This document shows, one piece after another, positions 1 to 5,484 of a DNA stretch of 10,945 nucleotides. Within the stretch, counting starts at the first letter, position 1. Every line of letters starts with the position of its first letter. The stretch is taken from contig JAWVZB010000099.1 in the NCBI GenBank assembly GCA_033722375.1, positions 1-10,945 of the forward strand, read 5' to 3'. Source of the DNA: JAWVZB01 sp033722375 (GTDB lineage Bacteria; Actinomycetota; Nitriliruptoria; Nitriliruptorales; Nitriliruptoraceae). Position numbers and translations under genes: made by a program. The notes below the pieces were generated by a model that was given only the letters and a program-made list of their open reading frames with translations, did no database searches and was not told where the DNA came from.

Positions 1-489
1 CCCGCGGGCATCCAGCTGATCGCGCTCGGTCAGCCCCGGAGTGCCGGCGGTGGCTGACTGTGCGGCGCCCACTCCACCGTGCGTGGGGTCATGACCGAGT
101 TCCCGTCCGAGCGGATGGCGGTGGTGGACCTCGAAGCGTCCCCCGAGCACTTCAGCCGCGCCAAGCGCCCCTACGTCGACACGATGCTCATCGTCGCCGA
201 GCCGTACTTCAAGTCGCTCGAGACCGCACGGCGGTTCCACGGTCTGGCCGAAGGGTTGGACTTCGACCACCTCGCGGTGGTCGGCAACCGCGCCCGGAAC
301 GGCGACGGGGAGATCCTCCAGGAGTACTGCGAACGTCACGGGTTCGAGCTGGCCACGGTCGTCCCACAAGATGACAGCTTCCAGGACGCCGAACGCCTCG
401 GGGTCGCCCCGATCGACCACACGCCGGACAGTGCCGGCGTGGCGGCGATCCGCGAGCTCGCCACACGACTGCAGGAGCGCGCCGCATGA
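1..489 (+). CDS. CooC/MinD-type metal-cofactor ATPase, 3' part, with in-frame TGA (candidate selenoprotein)
   Basis: This is the C-terminal part of a P-loop ATPase of the CooC/MinD (SIMIBI) class; the Walker A end lies before the window. Visible landmarks are the strand LIALGQPRSAGGG, the motif xLCGAHSTVRG, a switch/Walker-B-like VVDLEASPEHFSR, then VDTMLIVAEPYFKSLETA and VVPQDDSF, in the order expected for CooC-like proteins that load nickel into metalloenzymes. Family members carry a CxC that binds metal at the dimer interface. Here the first Cys codon is TGA (55-57), followed by Leu and Cys (UGA-L-C-GAH). Reading frame 1 is otherwise open and family-like on both sides. The stop (487-489) overlaps the next ATG as ATGA, so the downstream part appears translated. 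Either UGA is read as selenocysteine, or the gene is broken and a short product restarts at GTG 79 or ATG 91 without the ATP-binding site. The family call is fairly firm; readthrough is inference. Confidence 0.7.
55..89 (+). promoter_or_regulatory. candidate SECIS element following in-frame UGA
   Basis: In the mRNA, UGA (55-57) is followed by a 7-bp stem, 71-77 pairing with 83-89 (A-U, C-G, U-G, C-G, C-G, A-U, C-G), closed by the 5-nt loop CGUGC (78-82). Twenty bases separate UGA from the loop, and a G lies within the first two loop bases, as in the relaxed description of bacterial SECIS hairpins. In E. coli fdhF the GGU of the loop sits at a similar distance. The hairpin is seen directly; its function is inference. 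Hairpins this short are common at this GC content, and an alternative 5-bp fold (68-72 with 83-87) competes. Confidence 0.4.
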
Positions 490-881
490 GCACCCGTGTT
501 CCCCAGCCCAAGAGCGAGTCGCTGCGCAAGCTCTACTGGCGCGACGAGATCCTCCAGGTCCTGTTCTGGATGGAGGGCGAGGGGTTCGGGGACCAGGCTG
601 ACCTCAAGACCCTCGAGCGTTTCCTCGGCGTCGAGGCCGAGGTGATCGACCGCTACCTGGACGTCCTCGTCGACGAGGGCTACCTCGACCGCATCGACAC
701 CGGCGAGGTCGCTTTGTCCGACCGGGGGCGCGAGGACGGCGGCAGGATCTTCGCCGAAGAGTTCGCCGATCTGACCCGCCCCGCGCACGGCGAATGCGGC
801 CCGGAATGTTGGTGCCACAGCTCGCCCGAGGAGGCCGAGGCCTGCATCGAGGAGCGCCTCGCCGGAGGGCGCACGCAGTGA
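486..881 (+). CDS. winged-helix protein with Cys/His-rich C-terminal motif
   Basis: This 131-aa soluble protein is of unknown function. Residues 13-80 look like a winged-helix fold: helices around YWRDEILQVLFWMEGEG and LKTLERFLGVE, a recognition-like helix AEVIDRYLDVLVDEGYL, and a wing DTGEVALSDRGRE. The tail (101-120) contains H101, C104, C108, C110, H111 and C120 (HGECGPECWCH, then EEAEAC), which resembles a metal or Fe-S site. The ATG start overlaps the ATPase stop (ATGA), and the TGA stop overlaps the next GTG. Sandwiched between a CooC-like ATPase and a PadR-like protein, it could be a metal-responsive regulator of the hydrogenase genes or an assembly factor. I do not recognise a named family; the fold call rests on the sequence pattern only. 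Confidence 0.8.
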   Translation: MSTRVPQPKSESLRKLYWRDEILQVLFWMEGEGFGDQADLKTLERFLGVEAEVIDRYLDVLVDEGYLDRIDTGEVALSDRGREDGGRIFAEEFADLTRPAHGECGPECWCHSSPEEAEACIEERLAGGRTQ

Positions 882-1264
882 GCAACGGCGGACCGAGCGT
901 CGAGGACATCGCGGGCGGGGGACTGCCGCGCAACTTCCTGCGACCGTGCGTGCTGCTGCTCGTCTCCGAGCAGCCAAGTCACGGCTACGACCTCTTGGAG
1001 CGGCTCGGCGCACTCGGGATGTCGAGCACCGACCCCGGCGGCCTCTACCGACTGCTCCGCAGCCTGGAGCGGGAGGGGCTCGTCGATTCGGCCTGGGAGA
1101 CCTCCGACAGCGGGCCCGCCCGGCGGACCTACGAGATCACCGAGGAAGGGGTCGAGTGGATGCACGCCTGGGCCGGGGCCCTGGCCGAGAGCCGCCGCAT
1201 CATCGGCGACTACCTCGAGCGCTACACCCGGCTCCGTGCGCGCCAGCGCGCTCACCGTGAGTGA
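878..1264 (+). CDS. PadR-like winged-helix transcriptional regulator
   Basis: This 128-aa protein has the PadR N-terminal pattern: LRPCVLLLVSEQPSHGYDLL (helix 1 and the conserved HGYDL), DPGGLYRLLRSLEREGLV (recognition helix), then a wing with ARRTYEITEEG. A long C-terminal helix (about 95-128) fits dimerisation. PadR proteins are dimeric repressors or activators, and many lie next to the genes they control. The GTG start at 878 is preferred because it gives the GTGA overlap with the upstream stop and begins just before the conserved domain; an upstream ATG at 794 would lie deep inside the previous gene. It overlaps the following GTG by 8 bases. The ligand and target are unknown; co-transcription with assembly genes suggests control of the hydrogenase locus (inference). 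Confidence 0.85.
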   Translation: MSNGGPSVEDIAGGGLPRNFLRPCVLLLVSEQPSHGYDLLERLGALGMSSTDPGGLYRLLRSLEREGLVDSAWETSDSGPARRTYEITEEGVEWMHAWAGALAESRRIIGDYLERYTRLRARQRAHRE

Positions 1265-1790
1265 CGTCGGCACGCTCCTCGACCGGCTGGAGGAACTGGT
1301 CGGCCGTCTCGACGCGATGCCGCAGGAAACCCAGCGTCAGGTGGCCGAGCTGATCGACGTCCTCGACGCGCTCCACCGCTCGGCGGTCAACGAACTCGGG
1401 TCGGCACTCGGCGAGGAACGCATCGACGCGCTCCGCGAGCGGCATCCCGCCATCGCCTGGCTGTTCGACGCCTACCTCCGAGGCGACGAGCTCGCGGAGG
1501 CGGAGGCGGCACTGGACACGATCCGGCCCTACATCCATTCGCACGGCGGCGACGTGGAGGTGCTCGGCGCAGACGACGGCGTGGTTCGCGTCCGGCTGTC
1601 GGGGGCCTGCTCGGGCTGCACCGCGTCGGCCGTGACCCTCCAGCACGGCGTGGAGGAGGCACTCGAGGCGCAGCTCCCGACCTTCCGACGTCTCGAGGTC
1701 GAGGAGGACGAGGACGCGGCACCGCATCCCCCACCGGGGCCGACCCTGCTCGATGATGACCACCGCTCGTTGCCGCTGCACCCCGGGTGA
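1257..1790 (+). CDS. NifU C-terminal-domain (Fe-S scaffold) protein
   Basis: This is a 177-aa protein. Residues 1-80 form a helical N-terminal region of unknown role. Residues about 83-150 are a NifU C-terminal domain: ALDTIRPYIHSHGGDVEVL, a VRVRLSGACSGC segment with the CxxC pair C118/C121, then HGVEEAL. In NifU/NfuA proteins this CxxC holds a transient [4Fe-4S] cluster at a dimer interface for delivery to apo-proteins. The tail (155-177) is acidic and proline-rich and looks disordered. The GTG start at 1257 overlaps the PadR-like gene; GTG 1236 is an alternative that adds 7 residues. The gene ends 2 bases before the convergent protease gene. HhyS needs three Fe-S clusters, so cluster supply to the hydrogenase is the natural hypothesis. 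Confidence 0.88.
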   Translation: MSDVGTLLDRLEELVGRLDAMPQETQRQVAELIDVLDALHRSAVNELGSALGEERIDALRERHPAIAWLFDAYLRGDELAEAEAALDTIRPYIHSHGGDVEVLGADDGVVRVRLSGACSGCTASAVTLQHGVEEALEAQLPTFRRLEVEEDEDAAPHPPPGPTLLDDDHRSLPLHPG

Positions 1791-1792
1791 GC

Positions 1793-2314
1793 TCAGTCCC
1801 AGGGGACTCCGAGGTCGGTCACGATGCGGCGCACCTCGGCAGTGGCGGTCACCACCGCTTCCTCGACCGGTGGGCTGAGTCCCTCCCCCCAACCCTCCGC
1901 GTCCACCGGGCTGACCCCGACGATGAGGGTGACTTCGGGGCGCGCCCCGAGCGCATCGGCCAGCAGCAGGGCCCGGTCCGGCGTCGCGTAGTGCATGTCC
2001 GCGAGCGCGTCGCGGCTCTCCATCGTGCTCAGCGCACCGAGATCCGTCGTGGGCGGTTCGATCACCACCACCGTGCCGGGTGGCCGATCGACCTCGACCG
2101 CGTCGATGATGACGAGCGCGTCCCCGCCCGACAGCAGGTCCTGGACCAGGTGTATGCCGCCGATCCCCACGTCGACCACCGTCACTCCGTCGGGAACGCC
2201 GTCATCGAGGAGGCGCTGGGCCACCTCGACGCCGAACCCGTCGTCCTTGCGGAGGACGTTGCCGAACCCGGCCACGATGATCGACACCTGTGTGCGCCCT
2301 GCGACGGAAGCCAT
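1793..2314 (-). CDS. hydrogenase maturation protease, peptidase M52 (HyaD/HybD/HupD family)
   Basis: This 173-aa protein is a canonical M52 nickel-dependent endopeptidase, which trims the C-terminal tail of a hydrogenase large subunit after nickel insertion. It has IIVAGFGNVLRKDDGFG (residues 12-28; D25 matches E16 of HybD), VIIDAVEVDRPPGTV with D71 matching D62, and MHYATPDRALLLADALG with H108 matching H93. All three metal ligands are therefore present. The C-terminal EGLSPPVEEAV helix is also typical. HhyL in this window has the C-terminal extension such a protease removes. ATG at 2314 has no clear Shine-Dalgarno sequence; GTG 2287 just before the first strand is an alternative. It is convergent with the NifU-domain gene and divergent from the TPR gene. 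Confidence 0.93.
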   Translation of the reverse strand: MASVAGRTQVSIIVAGFGNVLRKDDGFGVEVAQRLLDDGVPDGVTVVDVGIGGIHLVQDLLSGGDALVIIDAVEVDRPPGTVVVIEPPTTDLGALSTMESRDALADMHYATPDRALLLADALGARPEVTLIVGVSPVDAEGWGEGLSPPVEEAVVTATAEVRRIVTDLGVPWD

Positions 2315-2364
2315 CCCGGAGTGAGAACCCTACTTCCCTCGGCCGCCCGTAGGCTGCTGTGCCG
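2315..2364. promoter_or_regulatory. divergent promoter region between protease and TPR genes
   Basis: This 50-base spacer sits between two divergent genes that both lack a clear Shine-Dalgarno sequence. On the + strand TAGGCT (2350-2355) fits the TAnnnT -10 of actinobacterial promoters and would give a leaderless or near-leaderless TPR mRNA. On the - strand TAGGGT (2327-2332) is placed to give a very short leader for the protease. No convincing -35 elements are seen. Weak evidence. Confidence 0.3.
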
Positions 2365-3570
2365 ATGAGCAGCCATCTCGATGACGCGGTCGCCGCGCTG
2401 GAGGACCAGCTCGCGGACCAGCCGGACCGGGGCGAGATCCGCCTGCAGCTGGGGATGGCGCTGATCCAGCGGGGCGACTACCGCCGTGCCGAGGAGGAGG
2501 TCGCGAGGGCCGCACAGGATCTCGATCCGGACGAGGCCCCGCGCGAGCACGCGACCGCGCTGAACCTGATGGGGACGGTGTGCCGAGACACGGGGCGGTT
2601 CGACCTCGCCGGTGAGTTCTTCGCCCGGGCAGCGTCCACGTACGAAGCGGCGGATGCCGCGCTGGAGCAGGGCGCTGCGCTGCACAACCTCGGTCTCGTC
2701 GAGCGCGACCTTGGGGACGTCCCCTCGGCGATGGAGACGTTCCGGGAGGCACGCGAGCTTCTCGACCGTGGCCGCGTTCCCAGGCAGGCGGCCACGAACC
2801 TCCGGGAGCTCGGCTCGTCGTTGCTGACCCACGGGGATCTCGACGAAGCCATCTCCCTGCTCGAAGACGCAGCAGATCTGGCGGGCAGAGCAGGTGACGT
2901 CATCGGCGAGGGCAGCGCCGCGAACTCCCTCGGCTTGGGACGGCTCGCCGCCGGGGACGTCGACGGGGCGGTCGCGGCGTTCCAGCGAGCCCGGGCGGCG
3001 CATCCACGATCGATCCGCGCGGACGGGTACGCCATGGCGACCGCGAACCTGGCGCTGGCGCACGAGCGCGGTGGCAACGACCCCCGGGCGCGACTCTCGG
3101 CCGCACAGGCGCTCGCCGTCCCCGACGCTCCGCACCCGGTGGTCGCGCAAGCCACCGCGGTCCTCGAGCGTCTGGGCAGCGACCCCGACGACTTCCACCG
3201 TGCGCTCGATGACGCCGCGAAGGACGACTGGGAGCGGCTGGCCCGCGCCGAGGTGGACCGGTGGACTCTGCTTGGAGACGACGAGCTGACCGTGCCGGTC
3301 GACGGGTGGATCGCCGGGCTACTCGCTCGGGACGGCGGTGAGATCGAGCGCACTGCCGTGCTGCTCGGTCGCTTCCTGGAGCTGCCACCGCCCGACATGG
3401 ACCGCCTGGTCACGGTCCTGGTCGAACGAACGGCACCACTCACAGACGAGGGTCACGACCGGGTCAGAAGAGCGGTCTCGCGGGCGCTGGCGCGGTTCCC
3501 TGTGCCGCAGTGGATGCGGCTGCGGGAGACCTTCCGCGCCGCCACCGGCGGCGACGAGGACTGGGGATGA
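2365..3570 (+). CDS. tetratricopeptide-repeat (TPR) protein
   Basis: This 401-aa soluble protein has no signal peptide. Residues about 1-250 form a run of TPR-like helix pairs, with repeat landmarks such as LQLGMALIQRGDYRRAEEEV, ALNLMGTVCRDTGRFDLAGE, ALHNLGLVERDLGDVPSAME, LRELGSSLLTHGDLDEAI and SLGLGRLAAGDVDGAVAAF. TPRs are protein-binding solenoids; no catalytic motif is seen. The C-terminal part (about 260-401) is helical and not repeat-like. ATG 2365 is chosen over GTG 2359, two codons earlier; neither has a good ribosome-binding site. The gene overlaps the next by ATGA, implying coupled translation with the ligase-fold protein. Its position among hydrogenase accessory genes suggests an assembly scaffold or chaperone (inference). 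Confidence 0.88.
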   Translation: MSSHLDDAVAALEDQLADQPDRGEIRLQLGMALIQRGDYRRAEEEVARAAQDLDPDEAPREHATALNLMGTVCRDTGRFDLAGEFFARAASTYEAADAALEQGAALHNLGLVERDLGDVPSAMETFREARELLDRGRVPRQAATNLRELGSSLLTHGDLDEAISLLEDAADLAGRAGDVIGEGSAANSLGLGRLAAGDVDGAVAAFQRARAAHPRSIRADGYAMATANLALAHERGGNDPRARLSAAQALAVPDAPHPVVAQATAVLERLGSDPDDFHRALDDAAKDDWERLARAEVDRWTLLGDDELTVPVDGWIAGLLARDGGEIERTAVLLGRFLELPPPDMDRLVTVLVERTAPLTDEGHDRVRRAVSRALARFPVPQWMRLRETFRAATGGDEDWG

Positions 3571-4274
3571 CGCTCGACGAGCAGGCGGTCCGCACGGCGC
3601 TCGGTGACCGCCCCGTTCGCGTGTACCCCGCCGTGGTGTCGACGGAGGCCGATGCTCAATCCTGGGCACGGTCGGGCGCTCCCGCCGGCGCGGTGGTCGT
3701 CGCGTCCTACCAGGCCGCACCCCGGGGGCGAGCCGGGCTCGAGTGGGAGGTCGACGCCGAGCGCGACCTGGTGTTCTCGATGGTCGTCCGCCCGGAGCTC
3801 GCCGATCAGCGGGAGGGATGGCTGTACGTGGCTGCGCTGACGGGGATCGCCGAGACCCTCGGTGCCGCCGCAGTGCTCGAGTGGCCGGACGAGATCGTGA
3901 TCGACGGCGACCGTGCCGCCATGATCGGCTGGCACGTCGAGCTCGGACCGGGCCGGGTCGACTGGGCCGTGCTCACGGTCTGGCGTCGTGGCGTCGACGA
4001 CCCCCCGGACGAGTTGCGCGGTCTGGTCGCGGCGGTCGAATCCAGCCTCGCGACACCCCCGGAAGAGGTCCTCACCTCGGCCCGGCGCAGATGCGCAACA
4101 CTGGGGCGTCGGGTTCGGGCGCTGTTGATCCCGATGGGCCCGTCGGGACCGAGGGTCGAGGGCGAGGCGCTGGACCTGTTGGACGACGGGGCGCTGTTGC
4201 TTGCCACCCCAGCCGGGGGACGCATCCCCGTCACCCCGCAGGCGCTCGGTCAGCTCGAGCCGATGAACACTTGA
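3567..4274 (+). CDS. biotin/lipoate-ligase-fold protein (BirA-like), probably catalytically altered
   Basis: This 235-aa protein resembles class I biotin-protein ligase lacking a DNA-binding domain. It has an N-terminal VRTALGDRPVRVYPAVVSTE, a GAVVVASYQAAPRGRAGLEW segment in place of the GRGRxGRxW loop, LEWPDEIVIDGDRAAMIGW in place of the KWPND...GRKLAG region, and a C-terminal SH3-like domain (about 180-233; VEGEALDLLDDGALLLAT). Key positions are eroded: the KWPND Lys is Glu, the GRKLAG Lys reads as Arg, and the GIGxN strand has become AVLTVW. A normal biotinyl-AMP reaction is therefore doubtful. Its start overlaps the TPR stop (ATGA), so the two products may act together. It may be a pseudo-ligase that binds a partner in hydrogenase assembly (inference). 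Alternatively it uses another substrate. Confidence 0.75.
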   Translation: MTLDEQAVRTALGDRPVRVYPAVVSTEADAQSWARSGAPAGAVVVASYQAAPRGRAGLEWEVDAERDLVFSMVVRPELADQREGWLYVAALTGIAETLGAAAVLEWPDEIVIDGDRAAMIGWHVELGPGRVDWAVLTVWRRGVDDPPDELRGLVAAVESSLATPPEEVLTSARRRCATLGRRVRALLIPMGPSGPRVEGEALDLLDDGALLLATPAGGRIPVTPQALGQLEPMNT

Positions 4275-4537
4275 CGCCGCCGACCGCTTCCGACGGCAGC
4301 CTGCTTCGGGGCCTTCACCGGCCGGCCCGGCATCAGCGCGCGAACGAGCCACACGACCACGTTGACCATCAGCGCGAGCAACGCGATGACGGTGACGACC
4401 AGTGCACCCAGGAACTGGATGGCGAGCAGCGAACCCGCGGCCAGGGCCTGCCCCGGGTGGCGGGTCCGACGCGTCGAAGTGGGAGCGGGTGTGCCTCTGC
4501 GGGGCGATCCGAGCAGGGTCATGGGCAAGTTCAGCAT
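4250..4537 (-). CDS. small membrane protein of unknown function
   Basis: This 95-aa protein has a basic, proline-rich N-terminus (residues 10-28), then a hydrophobic stretch from about 31 to 69 (ALAAGSLLAIQFLGALVV, continuing to VNVVVWLVRALM) long enough for two membrane helices, and a basic tail. ATG 4537 has a strong Shine-Dalgarno GGAGGT (4543-4548, - strand) five bases upstream, which decides the start over an ATG 17 codons earlier. Its 3' end overlaps the convergent ligase-fold gene by 25 bases. It lies 123 bases downstream of the hydrogenase operon on the same strand and may be co-transcribed. No family is recognised. Confidence 0.7.
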   Translation of the reverse strand: MLNLPMTLLGSPRRGTPAPTSTRRTRHPGQALAAGSLLAIQFLGALVVTVIALLALMVNVVVWLVRALMPGRPVKAPKQAAVGSGRRRQVFIGSS

Positions 4538-4660
4538 GTGACACCTCCGCGTTGCCACAGCCCCATGGTCCGATCGGTCGATGGGCACCGATAGGGCCGG
4601 AGGCCCCGTGTCGAGCCACCGGAGGTCCCACCGCGGAAGGCCCTTCCTGGCGGTCAGACG

Positions 4661-5476
4661 TCAGCCGGAGGTGGTGCCCGCATCAGGCGTCACGGCTTTC
4701 GCTTCCCGCTTCTCCAGACGTCCGAGCTCCTCGACCAGACCCCAGACGAGTCCCCAGTCCGCATGGTCCATCCCGACACTGGCCCGCCCCTGCGCGAGCT
4801 GCGAAACGAGCTCGTCCCGCAACGCGAACGTCGAGCCCCAGCGGCCCTCCCGGTCAGCACGGTCGAGCTCGGCCAGGAGTGCCTCGAGCGCGGCGGTCGC
4901 GGGGGACGGCTCGAGGTGCAAGTCGCCGACTCTGGCCTCGAGCTCGGTCACGACCGTGTGGAGCGGTGCTCGGTCCACCTCCGTGCTGACGGCCCGCAGG
5001 AGGTCATCGACGGCCGCCTCTACCTCCGGGCTGAGCTGGTCGGACGGATCGGTCTGTACCGGCTCGATCTCGACGGTCACGGTGCGAGGCGGCAACGCCC
5101 CGAACCCCTCGGCCACCTCGACGATCAGGTCGATGTCGACGTACCCCGTGACGGCGTCACTGACCGCGGCCTGCACGTCCTCTGGCGAGCGTCGCGTCGC
5201 GACGACGCGGCGCCGGTGGATGGACCCCGGGGCACGGTCGCGCGGGACCGCCCCGACGAGCACGAGACACGCGGGGCGGAGCTCATCGAGACGCTGCGCC
5301 ACCGCCACCGCTCCGTAGTGGAGATCCTCGACGGCCACCTCGTGGCCGAGGTCACGTTCTTCGAGCGCGAGCACCACGCGCCGCCCCACGTCGAGGTCGC
5401 CCTGATAGAGCTCGGAGACGCCACCCACGAGGGTGATGATCGGCGAGCTCGTCCGCGGAGGCTCCTGCCGGCCCAC
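4661..5476 (-). CDS. degenerate M52 hydrogenase-maturation-protease-like protein with C-terminal extension
   Basis: This 271-aa protein begins at GTG 5476, 8 bases after the hhyL stop. Residues 12-160 follow the M52 fold: IITLVGGVSELYQGDLDVG, CLVLVGAVPRDRAPGSI, an IDLIVEVAEGFG segment, TVTVEIEPVQ and LSPEVEAAV. Set against the canonical protease in this window, all three metal-ligand positions are changed: the E16 equivalent is L28, the D62 equivalent is G75 and the H93 equivalent is G111. Proteolysis is therefore unlikely. Residues about 165-271 add a helical domain (ALEALLAELDRADREGRWG, then GLVWGLVEELGRLEKRE) absent from ordinary M52 enzymes. Lying directly after hhyL, it may act as a large-subunit chaperone or holding factor (inference). 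The start has a poor ribosome-binding site, consistent with coupling to hhyL. Confidence 0.78.
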   Translation of the reverse strand: MGRQEPPRTSSPIITLVGGVSELYQGDLDVGRRVVLALEERDLGHEVAVEDLHYGAVAVAQRLDELRPACLVLVGAVPRDRAPGSIHRRRVVATRRSPEDVQAAVSDAVTGYVDIDLIVEVAEGFGALPPRTVTVEIEPVQTDPSDQLSPEVEAAVDDLLRAVSTEVDRAPLHTVVTELEARVGDLHLEPSPATAALEALLAELDRADREGRWGSTFALRDELVSQLAQGRASVGMDHADWGLVWGLVEELGRLEKREAKAVTPDAGTTSG

Positions 5477-5484
5477 GATCGTCG

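Noticed and set aside
60..374. An Arg/Pro-rich + strand frame overlapping the ATPase region, possibly marking a frameshift
   Set aside because: Its sequence is unlike any CooC-type protein; frame 1 keeps family motifs on both sides of TGA 55-57, so a frameshift is not needed.
336..1273. Long - strand frames opposite the winged-helix and PadR-like genes
   Set aside because: They are shadows of a tightly overlapping, domain-supported + strand operon and have no ribosome-binding sites or domains of their own.
1796..1807. GTCCCAGGGGAC palindrome between the convergent NifU-domain and protease genes
   Set aside because: It is a 5-bp stem with a 2-base loop inside coding sequence; too small to call a bidirectional terminator.
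2182..3443. Two long - strand frames (338 and 321 codons) opposite the TPR gene
   Set aside because: Their composition is Arg/Ser/Pro-rich shadow coding, and they also overlap the canonical M52 protease; the TPR repeats on the + strand are clear.
4538..4660. Short inverted repeats (4594-4606 and 4635-4647) after the hydrogenase operon
   Set aside because: Stems are only 4-6 bp with tiny loops and no T-run; not convincing as a terminator. Nothing else is seen in this gap apart from the ribosome-binding site at 4543-4548.
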